Positions 34,679 through 46,355 of a stretch of 64,000 bases of DNA are shown here, piece after piece. Numbering within the stretch: position 1 is the first letter of the stretch; every line of letters starts with the position of its first letter. The notes under the pieces were generated by a model. The model had not been told where the DNA came from, ran no database searches, and saw nothing but the letters and a program-made list of their open reading frames with translations. The position numbers and the translations under genes were made by a program. The DNA is from Pontederia crassipes (lineage: Eukaryota > Streptophyta > Magnoliopsida > Commelinales > Pontederiaceae): contig JAUKPH010000022.1 of NCBI GenBank assembly GCA_030549335.1, positions 2,232,001 through 2,296,000 of the forward strand. Reading direction: 5' to 3'.

Positions 34679-35820
34679 TATATGTGTGTATATTATACTT
34701 AGAACTAAATGTGGTATGATTAAACTATTAAAATTAATGTTTTATAAATTGTTACTAAAGCATAAATTATAATAATTTTAAAAATTTTAGAATTCTTTAT
34801 GAACCCACTGACTATTGAGTCTGGCTCCGCCACTAGGGGCGGGTTAGGGTGATGTAATGAGGGGTGGTAAGGTTGAGTGTAGTGAGGTTTAATTAAACTA
34901 TGTTTGGATATAAATTAATGGGACATGTTGGGTTAATTTAATCCACTCTTTGTTTGGATACAAAATATAATATATGGATTAGAAAAGGTTAAGTTTGGTA
35001 AATGTCTTTATTATCCTTAAGAAAAATTTGCTTTTTTATATTTGTTTGGAAATAAATAAGAGTATAATAGGGATAATTATTTCTAACCCCTCCAAAACCA
35101 CCAATTTGGAGGGTATAATTTTAAGTCAAGTGATGGGAACACTAATCCATCCTTGGTTAAATTAATAAAAGTTGTATTCAAATAAGATGTATAATTTTTA
35201 AACTCAGTCCATCCTAAGTAAATCTAGTACATCCCTTCTCAACCCTCCGTCCAAACACACCGTAAGGTTTTGAATCGTGTATTGTATTGAGTTTTTCACC
35301 ATAGCGGATTCTTCGACTCTGGGTTAAAAAGCATTGTGTGGTCATGTCATCCTATTGAATTGTATGGACTTTACATCATAATACTTATGTTTTTGCTATT
35401 GTATACATCTTGATAGGTTGTTGATATCAATGGAATTATGGATTTTTATGTCATGAAGATTGCATGTCATATTTTGTTATTGTTGGGCCTCCCACCATAT
35501 TCTTATGTTGTGACATCATACTTTTGCTATGTGTATTTCTGGATTATGCCACATTTAATATATTCTTGTGCAATTGGGCCTTGTTTGAAATTGTATATTT
35601 ATTTTCATTATTTTTATATTATCACAACTTGATGTCATTATATTGTAATGTATAATTATATTATTCTAGACTTTATCGATGAATTTTATTAATTATATGC
35701 TTTGTTTATGTTGATGGGTCTTCATTGATGTTTTGAATATACTTTGCATTATTGTGTATGTGGCACCGCTTGGGACCTGCTCACGACACGTGTTGTGGGA
35801 TGAATTTCAGGGGCGTTACT

Positions 35821-36086
35821 ATATATATGAGTTAATTATAAAGTGTGGATTGTCCTAAGATTGAGTAGACAATTGACCAAAATTAAAATTGAGATAAATA
35901 ACCTTTAATTAATTAAATTCATCAAACTATTTTTCTAGCCAAGGATGTTTTATTTTTTTCACTTTATTCCCAAGTTTAGTTCTGTTACTAATGAATAATA
36001 ATTTGATGAGTTTATGATGATCAATAAATTTCATGTTATTTCCATATACTTACTATAAAATAATCAATAATTGTTAAACAATTGAA

Positions 36087-36130
<44 letters not shown>

Positions 36131-36146
36131 ACAGAGCTAGAATGTA
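35821..36146. other. AT-rich spacer with (AT)n run
   Basis: No gene is seen. An AT microsatellite lies at about 36096-36127, beside the left end of the next element. Confidence 0.7.
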
Positions 36147-36474
36147 AGGGAGGGGTGAATCACACACACATGCGCACACAGCAAAGTGCTTCCTATGCTG
36201 AGAACCATCCGATCATATTTAAAGGGTGGATGCCAAATGCACGGTTTAACATAGTTCAAGGACACTGTTCATTCTCGATTTGATAGTGGTTCACTTTGAT
36301 TCAGGGTAGCCAGGCATTAGGAAGTGATTAGACATTGGAGAAAATTTCATCCCAATGTGCCTTAGCCCTAGGTACCGAATTGCGTGCTCGTTGGAGCCTT
36401 CGTGTCCTCATTGGATCCTTTGCATGTGTCCTCGTTGGAACCACCCAACTGTAGTAGGGGTTCGACACAACCTA

Positions 36475-36690
36475 ACTTCGCATATGTCAGGGTTTATCAT
36501 CGCCTGACTTTGCTTGCATCGGGACTTCACCTGGTTTGTTGTCGCCTAACTTTGCTTGCATCAGGACTTCATCTGGTTCATTATCGTCTCACTTCCCTTG
36601 CGTGGGGGTTCATTGTCATCTGACTTTGCCTGTGTCAAGGTTCATCATCGGCTCATCGCCTGACTTCGCTTGCGTCAATGTCGAACGATC
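36475..36690. repeat. Minisatellite of about 50-bp units
   Basis: Four to five diverged units share GCCTGACTTTGCTTGC and TCAGGACTTCATCTGGTTCA-like phrases, for example at 36502, 36544 and 36590, just inside the left end of the MULE. ORFs over it (36384-36623, 36536-36859) are repeat translations. Confidence 0.6.
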
Positions 36691-37089
36691 TCTGTTGCAA
36701 ATTGCCATTGCTCGTCACCGTTATCTTTATTTGTGCCGACTTATATTTGCTTTAGTTGAACAACCACATCTTCAGACTCCTTTCCTTGGTAACATTATCT
36801 CTAAGTTTCCACAACAAAACATTATGAACCTCATCTACAATAGTTATTGTGTAGTTTAAGTGCCTTTACATATTTTTTCCCTTGAGTTTTCATGTCTTGA
36901 TCTAGTTAACAACAATGTATTGGATGAGTTATCAAATGTAGCCACTCTTTCGTATGTAAGTAAAATGAAAAATAACACATGATGTCTTATTTTCATGTCT
37001 TGAACTCGAACTCATAAGGTACCCATTGTTTAGTAAACGTAGGAATGTGAAAATTAACATATGATTTTACACATCCATATGTGAACTTC

Positions 37090-39660
37090 AGGTACTGTGC
37101 AAATGGAAGATATTGAATTAGAATATGGCCGAGAAGTGATTGGAAATGATGAGATTCAATAAGTGACCAAAATTGATGAAGAAGTAGATATTGAAGAGTT
37201 TCAAAGTTTAAAATATGTGCAATCTTATGAGCTAACAAAATCGTAAATCGACGCTAACAATGAAGCATATAAATGTTATAATACGTATGCAAGATTAGTA
37301 TGTTTTTTCATTAGAAAACATGCTTCATATAAGTTTAGAATGAGAGGAAATGTTTAATAGATCCTTTGTTCTAAGGAGGGGCATAAAACTTTGATGCAAG
37401 GCAATGAAAAGGTGTCTAAACAAAGAAGAAAAGTTAGGGATGATTGTCTAAGGCATTTGTATGTTGGACTAAGAAATGATGGTAAGTGGGAAGTAAGAAA
37501 ATTTCATGAAAAACATAGTCATCCTTTAACAACTCTTTAAAAGGTAAAGATAGATAGAGCACTTAATATGTCTAGTGAACATCTCATAAGAGCTCAAGAT
37601 TGTATTGATCATTTGAGAGCAAAAAGAAAAAGTTAATTGTTCCAATCCAAATTCCTAAATATCATATCTTATTTTCAAAACAAGTTAAGTTGTGATACAT
37701 GATTCCTTTGGTAGATGGGAGTTGCATGGGGACGATACTACAATGAATTTCTTTTGGGCTGATGGTAGGTCAAGGGATAGTTATTTGACTTTTAGTATTG
37801 TTGTTTTATTTGATAAACATATCGAACAAACAATTTAAGAATATCATTTGCTCTCTTCACCGAAGTTAATCAATAGAAGGTCATACTTATTTGGATGTGT
37901 TTTACTTGCTGACGAAACTGAAGAGACATTTTATTGGTTATTTACCATATGGGCTGAATGTATGAATGGAAAGCATCTCACTTGCACAATTATCAATCAA
38001 GATATTGCGATGGGTATACTATACGAAGAATTTTTCCACACACCTGACATATTTTTTTGCACTTAGCATATTGCTAGAGATGCAATGATCTACAAAATCT
38101 ATATGCATGTGTCACATTTAAAGAAGAATATAATAAATGGCTTTATGAATATGCAAGTGTAGAAGTATTTGAAGATGGTTGGCTTTCTTTAAAGCAAAAC
38201 TTTGATGTCTTAGATGGCCACTAGTTAAAGAACATGTACAAGAAGCGCAAATAATAGATTTCATGTACTGCAGACATGCATACTACTCAAAGGACGGAAA
38301 GTATCAATGCATTTTTTATGGATTTGTTAATGCAAACACATGCCTATCAGATTTTATTGTGCAATATGACAAAACAATTTAAACTCATCATGGACTTAAA
38401 GAACGTGAAATTTTTTATACAATGAACTCTTCTCCTAAGTATCTCACTAATAAACCAATAAAATTGAAGTAGGCAAGATATGCACACATAATGTGTTATG
38501 CAAGTTCCAAGAAGAATATGCAAAAAGCCTTCAACTTATATCGGCACAAAACTTTCAAGGATGATGATAAATATGTGTACTCAATATATCCAGTACAAAG
38601 TATGGATGAAGGAAAAATATTGTTGATTTAGTTGACAATGCAATCTTATATCGATATGTTCTTGCAAAAAAATTAACAAGAAGGAATTCTTTGTCATCAC
38701 ATTTTCGCCATTCTTCATAAGAAAGGTGTCACATATTTTCCTAAGAAATATGTCCTTCATCGTTGGACAATAAATGCAAGGTATGCAAATGGTCATTCGG
38801 TAGATGAAATGGGATCTTCTAGTGATTGCATAATTCTATTTCAAAAATTGGCCTGGCAAAGTAATATTTGACGAGTAGGAGAAATGAATTTGATTTCACC
38901 AAAGTATTTAGATTTGGATTAATTCCTTAAACCTTCCCTAAACTATAGCTATTTTTTGCGTCTGCCCCTAATATATAAATTTACCGTAACGCCTGTCTAA
39001 ACTACATCATGATTTCACTTTAGTCCATCCGTCATATTTTATTAACTTTATAATTATTTTTCAATTCATTAAATGACTAAACTTCCCCCCTGAGACGAAA
39101 TAAATGCCCACTTTTTTCTTCATTGACGGTAATTTAGTCATTTAATAAATCAAAAAATTGAAAATGATGGAAAATTTAACATAATATGGCAGATGGACTA
39201 AACTAGAAATCGTGACATAGTTGGGGGCTACTCATATATTAGGGACAGACGTAGAAATTCACTATAAATCAGTAAGGGTTTAAGGAATTAACCCTTTAGA
39301 ATTTGGAGGATCAATCATGATGTGATAAATAAATTTAGGACATTTCATGTTGCAAATGCATGTGTAGCTTCAAGTCAACCAAGTACAAATGAAGTTCCTA
39401 CAAGTCAAACAAACATGCAAGAATTTTAATTCGTCATACACGACCCGCTTCGTGTAAAATCTAAAGGTAGAATACGAAATGTTTTAAGAATTAAATCTAG
39501 AGCTAAAATTTCAATGAGCAAAAATGATTCCAAGAAGAGGACTTGTGAAAGTTGTGGAAAAAATGAGCATGATAAGAGAACATGTTTGTCGCTTAAGTTT
39601 GTTTTAATCTCTTCGTGTCAAATGCATTTGAATAGCTAGTAGTGATCTTATTTTCAATGA
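37090..39660 (+). pseudogene. Degenerate FAR1/FHY3-like MULE transposase
   Basis: In order: an N-terminal FAR1-type DNA-binding region (37250-37545; YKCYNTYARLVCFFIRK, then ILCSKEGH, then HEKHSHPL); a MULE transposase core (37735-38070; MNFFWADGRSRDSY, then YLFGCVLLADETEETFYWLF, then NQDIAMG); a region resembling the C-terminal SWIM part (38470-38800; KKGVTYFPKKYVLHRWTINA); and a C-terminal zinc knuckle near 39535-39595 (CESCGKNEHDKRTC, a CX2CX4HX4C pattern). At least ten in-frame stops or shifts, plus a MITE at 38916-39294, break it. FAR1/FHY3 proteins are plant transcription factors derived from such transposases. Because this copy lies between MULE ends and is broken, I read it as a transposon fossil and not as a host FRS gene. 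Confidence 0.8.
38916..39294. mobile_element. MITE nested in the MULE transposase
   Basis: The ends are GGATTAATTCCTTAAACC (38916) and, reversed, GGGTTAATTCCTTAAACC (to 39294). The flanks TTTAGATTT (38907-38915) and TTTAGAATT (39295-39303) match at 8 of 9 positions, suggesting a 9-bp target duplication as in MULEs. The interior is non-coding. Confidence 0.65.
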
Positions 39661-41160
39661 TATTGCACTGTTTAAATATATCGGCTTACTTTGCAGGCTA
39701 TTGAAGATTTGGACAACCAAGATGAGATAGTTTCTCAAGTATGATGGGTCTCATTGTCTAGTTTGAAGCACGCAAAGGATACGTTGTATGATCATCTCAT
39801 TTCAATGCATAAAATTTATTTAGAGTATGCAAAAGATGAGTCTCAATTGATTAGATTATTTTAACTTTGATTGCATTCATGCTTCAGTGTAGAGAATGAT
39901 GGCTTCATGTGGATGATGGCTTCATGTGGATGTTGTTGGTTAAATTTATTCATATAAAGTTTAAAATGTTAGTGCTTCTAATATATTCATTCAACTATAG
40001 ACATGAAGAGTTGCTCCATAGAATGATGGTTTCATTTTGTAATTTATTCATTCAATGATTCAACTACATACATGAATGTTGGTTGAGCTCTATCCTTTAT
40101 TTTCAAACTAAATGTTTGGTTCAAGTGTATTCTTTCAATTGCAGACCATAGTGAATTATGCACTTAATTTCAAAAGACTATGGGTGTTGTTGGTTGGCAT
40201 AATATTTTTCTCTTGGCATGCACTTGTTTTCTCCATAATGTTGGTTCATGTTTACCAATTCACATGTTGCAATCTCCTCCTATACTTTAGAAGAATCCTT
40301 TAGGCATTTAAAGAAAGAGCATATGGGCCTCACCTTTATCTCGTTCAATAAAGACTTAAGATTATAAATATTTTTTTTAAAGAAACACAAAGTTATTCAG
40401 CTGTGACTTTCATAGAAAGATCCATGAAAAATGTATCAAAAACGCATTTAAGATTTCTCTACTGGAACATTGGATATCAAGTCACTGACAAACATTGATT
40501 GCAATGACACTTGAGGAGTCAGTAGGTGAAAATGGATCACATGAAAGTATCAAGGGCAACAACAAAGTAACAATATTCTCATATCGAATGGAAGTTCTTC
40601 ATCATACAAAGATAGTTCTTAAGCAAAGATTACATAGAACAAAGAAGATCCACATGATCCAAATGTTTGAAACTAACCTAACATGATAATATGTACATGG
40701 CTAAAAGAACAAAGACTACACAAAAGAATTTAAAACATCAATTATTATCATTCCTATTATTTCTAACTTCAGTGTCAATTTCATTGGCAACTTCTATCCT
40801 ATCAATCTTCTACAATAATCCATTAATCATTTCTATTGTTCTTGGTTCAAAAGTTGAATTCATCTATTTGAAGTTGTTGCAAGATAATAAAATGAGGATT
40901 AAGTCAAATATGAAATCCAACAACTTGTGCAACCCATGGGAGGAAATTCACACAAAAAACTATATCCATAAAATTTACGACCAGCATTTCATGAAAGTCT
41001 GTGATGTTTTAGTTGCAACTTCTTCTTGGCAATAACATTTAGATAGTTCCATCTTGTAGTATGATATGCATACATTGGAAGTACAAGAGAAAGTAAAAAA
41101 ATTCTACAAAGCAATGAAAAAGTAAATTACAGTGTCGACTAGGAATTTTCCACTTCTGAC
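39661..41160. other. MULE interior downstream of transposase, no gene recognised
   Basis: This AT-rich stretch has short ORFs (40112-40303, 40495-40686, 40691-41035) that show no domain I recognise. A repeated GATGGCTTCATGTGGATG lies near 39898-39930. Confidence 0.45.
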
Positions 41161-41300
41161 ATTCTACAAAATTCAATTCCTATTGTAGACACAAAGACAT
41201 GATGGAATGCATGCCTAAGGTTTTCCCACATTCACATTCTACAAAATTCAATTTCTATTGTAGTCACAAAGACATGGTTAACTGTGATGGAATGCATGCC
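41161..41300. repeat. Direct repeat of about 60 bp
   Basis: ATTCTACAAAATTCAATTCC...GATGGAATGCATGCC at 41161-41215 is repeated at 41236-41300 with a short insertion (GGTTAACTGT). Confidence 0.8.
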
Positions 41301-42261
41301 GTGTTGGCTAAGGGTTTCTAAAATAACGAATTGAAAACACAAAAAGATCATATTTTTATATGAAAGAACGAAGAAACACGACAAAACCTAACTATAAATG
41401 TTTAAGGATTTTAGCTGAAGATTAAATCAATTTAATAAGTGAATAAAGTAAGGATCAAGTCTAGGATTTTATCTAAGTTAAACATCTAAAAGTGTGTTTA
41501 TAGACTCAAACCTGAATTAATTTACCATATAGGTTTAAATTATTTAGTAAAGCATTGATTCAGTTTAATATATGATTAGGTTGAATCCATATGTGTGTCT
41601 TGAAAATATATAGTGTTTGTCTTAACACATTAGTAGGTTACATCATCATAGGTTAAACACATAAGGTGATCAAGACACAAGAAACCATAGATCCTAGATC
41701 ATAAAATGCACATGAAAAATATATCAAAAGATAACATGCACCGCAAGATTTCTTTACCAACTTCAATCGGCGAGGTCAGCACATGAAACCCTAGATAATA
41801 AAATGAACATAAAAAAGTGTCAAAAGTTTACACATGAAACCCTAAATCTTAAAAAACACATGACAAACCTAAACCGCACCGATCGGTGAGGGCAAGGAAG
41901 TAGTTCACTCGTTCTTCTAGATGGAGGATCTAAACATGGAGGTGGAGAGCGAGGGGATCGACGAATAGTGTTGCCTGACAAGCTCCTTCATCTACGATGA
42001 CTTCAGGCAATCGTCTTGGACTGCTAAAGATTCTAGGTCACTTGTTTGCATCGTGTTTGTAAATGAGGAGAGAGAAACAAAGCATAGAGAATGTAATTTA
42101 AAGGGTAGGCTGCACTTCGATACTCTGAACTGGATGAACTACGATCGAACCGAGACCTAACTGCGTTAAACAGTGCATATGACATCCACTCTTTAAATTT
42201 GATCGAACGATTCTCAACATAGGAAGCACTTTGCTACCCATTCTAATGGGTAGCACCCCCA

Positions 42262-42431
42262 TTTATAATATATATAATATTATTTAAACTTTTTATCTTA
42301 TTACAACATTTTTTTAGCAATAATAAACTGTGATATACTAATTCTAAAAAATCTCAATGAGCATAAACTCAGTGCATAGAAAATCTTGACACACATTTAC
42401 ATGATTTAGAATATTATATACATCCATACAT

Positions 42432-42474
<43 letters not shown>

Positions 42475-42918
42475 CATACATACATATATATATATATATA
42501 TGAGATTAAGTAGCGCGCCGCCAAAAGAATCGGTAGCAGCATGATACAAGGTGATCGAGACTGTCAGATCATGGTTTGAGATCCATGACCAAGATTCACG
42601 CGCAGGTTGAACCATAGTTTAAATTGAGTTTTTTCTCCTTTTCAGTTCAACCAAACCACGGGGACCTCCTAACTCATCCTCCGATCTTAAAAAACATTAT
42701 CCCACTTTCTCTCTCGCTCGATACCTCTCCCCCATTTTGTGCATTCAATCCCTTTTTGACCTCCCACCTCACAAGTCGTTATTCGCCTAATAACCTCCAA
42801 CATCACCTTCACTGTAGCGGACTCTGATGAACAACAATTGTGTTCATTTTTGGCATCATTGGTCATGTTCTTTATTTCTCTTTGTCAAAACCTTCCCCCC
42901 ATTTCTCATATAATTAAC
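42262..42918. other. Spacer with (CA)n(TA)n microsatellite
   Basis: CA units run 42432-42455 and pass into TA/TACA runs to about 42502. The rest is non-coding, and ORFs at 42406-42827 are incidental. Confidence 0.7.
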
Positions 42919-43735
42919 TGTAACATTCTAAATTTTTGAAAGGACCAAAATAACCTCAAGTGAAAGGATCTTTGGGGGCAGAATGGACTTTTGCGAAAAA
43001 AGCAAAAGGTAGACTAAAATACCCCTAAAAGTGAGGGTGGTTGAGGGCAATATCATTCGGAATAAGACAAGAAACATATCTCCATCTAATCCCTAAAACC
43101 CTCTTCCTACTCTCTAAACCCCTCTCATCTTCTCCCCCGAAGCACAAATCCCCCTCTCTTCCCCTCTCACTCACCCACTCTCCCTCCATCATTCAGTCGG
43201 CCAAGTAGAAGAAGAAGAAAGGGGAGGTGGCCAATCGAAGACGAGAACTCCATTGGAAGGAAAGGAGGTCTAGAAGAAGAAGAGATCAAGAGAAGAAGAG
43301 GAAAGATTGGATTGTAAGGCTTTTTGGACAATAACCCTAGGTATGTAAGGGTGAACCCCCTTTTAATCCATCTAACACATGTATTAGAAGTCTTAACTTA
43401 TGGAAATGGATTGTGTTATTAGATTTGTGATCCTCATGAACCTTTCTGCCCTAAATGTCTTGAATATGTGGTTTCTTAGTGTTAACATGATGTATGATGA
43501 TAGTTATGTGCTCTAAGAGTTAGAAGCATGTTCATCCATATTCTATTCAGATTTGATGTATCCAGTTTCACTCCATTTTTTAATAGGTTATCGAGATCCA
43601 AAAATCATGTATAATATATTGTTGAAAAGAGATATCGGAGTCTAGTTTCCATAGGTTTTGGTTTCATTTCATTTCGATGTGTGTGCTGAGAGTTATGACC
43701 AAAAGAGTAGCTCACTATCAATGATTGTAACACCT
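42919..43735 (+). mobile_element. Gypsy LTR fragment, plus orientation
   Basis: It begins TGTAACATTCTAAATTTTTG. A near copy runs in reverse complement from 54205 to 53282, where a polypurine tract directly precedes the TGTAACATTCC start, which identifies this sequence as an LTR 5' end. It contains a CT-rich leader (43100-43200), GAAGAAGA repeats (43205-43300) and AGGTATGTAAGGGTGAACCCC near 43340. Confidence 0.6.
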
Positions 43736-44558
43736 CGAAAATCCACTCTAAAAGCTAGAGGGCAATTAGGTCATTTTGGCAGTGCTAGTCGTTCGCCATA
43801 ACATAATCATACTAAAATGATAGACATAAAAATTGTGAAAAATCATTAATCACGAAGATAGAATAAAACTTACTTCTCAACAGAAGTCTTAAATTAAAAC
43901 CTTTGCAAGTAATATAATAGATAAAGTTAAAAGTTCATTAACTATAAAACATCTCTAAAAATAATAGTTTGACAGACTCATGACATTATTCTTAGCCTAG
44001 ATCATGTGCAACTTCACCATCATGAGTTGAGCCAGTCACCCTTCCAAATAGATCAGTTACCTGTACGGATCTAGGGTACAAGGTTTTCCAATTAGAGTAT
44101 GTAAAGGTCAATGATATGCATCCTAAGCAGGATACTACATGACATATATAAATAATTCATAAGCATGAAATAAACATACATGAATTCCATGTCATAATCA
44201 TATGATAACATATCAATATTTCATATCATATCATCAATGTATATTAGTAGTATTAACATTAATTGACATGAAATCATATAACAGTCAGTACATCAGTCAG
44301 TCAATAATAGTAGATATACTAAGTGACTAGCACTTGTTCTTACCTTACCTCAGTAATATCCTCGAGTTGCTTTATAACCCTTTGGATCCCACTTTCGTGG
44401 TCATCAGTCCTTTCCGTCCAGTCAATTATCAGTAATTGAAGAATCAAGTCGTTGCCCTCCAGTAGGCTAGCTAGGCCTTGGAGCCGAGGCCCCGTGGAAT
44501 ATACATACCGTTATTGGTAAGATACAGTTATTCCCCCTAGAAAATGCTAACTCCAAGG
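43736..44558. mobile_element. LTR-derived segment, inverted relative to 52655-53281
   Basis: It begins TGTAACACCTCGAAAATCC and matches, reversed, the sequence ending GGATTTTCGGGGTGTTACA at 53281, as far as about 44360. It follows the 42919 LTR fragment directly, and the same two-part order is seen in the inverted copy. The unit from 44360 to 44558 has no counterpart I could find. The LTR retrotransposon at 44564 is inserted into it. Confidence 0.5.
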
Positions 44559-44563
44559 TGTAG

Positions 44564-45240
44564 TGATATGAACCAGAAAACGCATACAATTGCAGCCGAC
44601 AATAGAAGAATGCTCTAGCAAAGTTGGATAATCAAGATAATGGTGCGAATCTCAAGCATAAGGAAATTGAAGATAATCAAGAATGTTTGGAATTTACAAT
44701 TGATCCATTACAAGATCGAGTTAGATCAGATCCAACTTCTCAACGGGTTATAAATTGGGCCGCATGATGTGTCAGCATCACTTGGGCCAAATAAATCATG
44801 GTTTAACCATATTTATTTGGAATTTTCGAAATTAATTATACATGGAAATTTTGCTGAGATTTATAAGAGGAAATTGAGTTTGTTATTTTACTAAATTAGT
44901 TAGGTTACTTGTAGGCTAAGTTAGTGTATTTTCTTTCAGCCCAAAGTCTATTTCTAGGGTCTATAAATACTGGTCTTCATTGTTATTTGAGACATGTTTT
45001 GAATCTATTGAATTATGGCTTTGCTGTGAGGGAACTCCTACAACCCGTTCTTTAGGAACCTCCGCCGTTAATTACAAGGTTGGCTATCTTGTGAATCCAT
45101 CTATTTATAATATCGATTACTTGGTTCATTGTAATCTTGAGGTTGATATTCCGCTGCTTTGAAAATTCATTTGATCTCGTTTCTTTGATTATCATATATT
45201 GTTCCGGTCACTCAAGGCATTGTTCTTGAGTATCGTATCA
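44564..45240 (+). repeat. 5' LTR
   Basis: This 677-bp LTR contains a GGTCTATAAATACTGG TATA-like box near 44959 and is directly followed by the primer-binding site. Confidence 0.9.
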
Positions 45241-45339
45241 GCTGGTATCAGAGTCGCGTTTTTGATTCGTTTTTCTAGTTATCTTCCATTATTTCATTTT
45301 TTCCCCTTTTTTAGTTCTGCAAAAAAACACAAAAAGATC

Positions 45340-45965
45340 TCGTTTGTTTATTCTTCAAATCCTAGCCGTCTTCCTTATTTTCTTTCTTTTGTTCTTCAAA
45401 CCCTAACCGTCATCCTTGCATTCTTCAAATTCTGCTACAGTTAAAAAAAACACACAAAAAAAGTTTTGCTCATTTATTCTTGAAACCCTAGCCGTCATCC
45501 CTCTCTATTCTTCAAAGTTTGCTGCATTTCAAAAATAAATCCGAAAATAGAAAAAAAAGGAAAGAGTAAGAAAGGACAAGGGAAAAATAGAAAAAAATTC
45601 GAAGAAAAAGAATTCGAAGAAAAAAAATCTGAGAAAAAAAAGACTGAAAAGGAAAGTGCAAGAAAGGAGAAGGGAAGAGTAGGAAAGAAAATTTTTGGAA
45701 AAAAAAATTTGAAAAAAAATTTTGAAAAAAAATAGGCTGAAACAAAGGATTCAAAAGAAAGAGGAAAGAAAATAGAAGGAAAGATTATTTCTGAAAAGAA
45801 AGGTGCAAAGAAAATTTTGAGAAGGGTGAACTTTGAATTCTTTCCAATTCTGAATTTTTTATATCTGTCCTTTTTTTTTACAATATTTCTGGAGAGAAAG
45901 GTGCAAACAAAATTTTGAGAATGGTGAACTTTGAATTCTTTCCAATTCTGAATTTTTGATATCTA
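45340..45965 (+). repeat. Repeat-rich leader of the LTR retrotransposon
   Basis: CTTCAAACCCTAACCGTC-type phrases occur three times (45353-45500). A 250-base almost pure purine tract (45535-45790) follows, then a direct repeat of about 97 bases (AGAAAGGTGCAAA...CCAATTCTGAATTTTT at 45797 and 45894). The minus-strand Phe/Ser-rich ORF at 45512-45754 is the complement of the purine tract and not a gene. Confidence 0.75.
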
Positions 45966-46355
45966 TCCTTGTTTACAATCTTTTTCCTGAATTTCTATTC
46001 CAAATCAACTTCAAGATTTCTTTTGATCTTGCAATCATATTGATAAATAGATTGATTTAATTGCTCATTGCCTTGTGTTGACTTGCACTAGTTCTCTTAG
46101 AACTTATTGGAGGGTTCAAGAGAGAAAAAAAAGATTGAGTGATAAGTACAATTCAGGAAAAAGTCAAATAGAGTTGATGTAAAATACGAGTGTCACTACG
46201 TGAGATATTGAGATTGCTTTTATCATTAACCTTTGCTGTAGAAATTTGTCACAATTTCAACAGGAAAGGACAAAGAACATAGTCCTAGAAAAGAAGCAAT
46301 TGATTAGAGAAGAATGATGGAAGTCATGGCACAATATTTTTAATATCTTGAACAT

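Larger units (their letters stand above)
33175..34835. mobile_element. Non-autonomous DNA element with 14-bp perfect inverted ends
   Basis: TAGTGGCGGAGCCA at 33175-33188 is the exact inverse of TGGCTCCGCCACTA at 34822-34835. The interior is AT-rich and non-coding apart from a further insertion at 33818-34647. The superfamily is not identified. Confidence 0.65.
33141..35262. mobile_element. PIF/Harbinger-like MITE, enlarged by insertions
   Basis: It is flanked by TAA at 33138-33140 and 35263-35265, the 3-bp target expected for this superfamily. The ends are GGCTTTGTTTGG and, reversed, CGGTGTGTTTGG, an imperfect match. Similar ATAAATTAATGGGA/GTTTGGATA blocks recur within its right part (34910-35000). 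The element at 33175-34835 splits it. Confidence 0.5.
30290..35820 (+). mobile_element. Gypsy-type LTR segment carrying several nested insertions
   Basis: The left part (from about 30300) shares arrangement and motifs with the LTR-type sequence at 42919-43735: CTCCTAAAAGTGAGG followed by AGAGGGCAC, then a leader with GAAGAAGA-like repeats and TAAACCCTAG-like turns, then the CAGATTTTTGTC/AGTTATGA stretch. The right end reads CAGGGGCGTTAC near 35810-35819, like the LTR end at 16374. No internal retroelement genes follow, so it may be a solo LTR. The left boundary is approximate. Nested insertions account for about 2.3 kb of its length. Confidence 0.45.
36147..42261 (+). mobile_element. MULE DNA transposon with FAR1-type transposase, 6.1 kb, inactive
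   Basis: The ends are inverted repeats of about 120 bases: GCAAAGTGCTTCCTATGCTG at 36181 matches, reversed, AACATAGGAAGCACTTTGC ending 42234, and similarity continues through TTTAAAGGGTGGATG against CATCCACTCTTTAAA. I placed the outermost bases from the GGGAGGGGTG and AGCACCCCCA blocks. No target duplication could be recognised. The interior holds a decayed FAR1/FHY3-like transposase (37090-39660) and a nested MITE. Confidence 0.7.

Noticed and set aside
37090-39660. A host FAR1/FHY3-related gene
   Set aside because: It is broken by many stops and a MITE and lies between MULE inverted ends, so it is a transposase fossil.
45512-45754. Minus-strand Phe/Ser-rich ORF resembling membrane segments
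   Set aside because: It is the complement of a purine tract in a retrotransposon leader.
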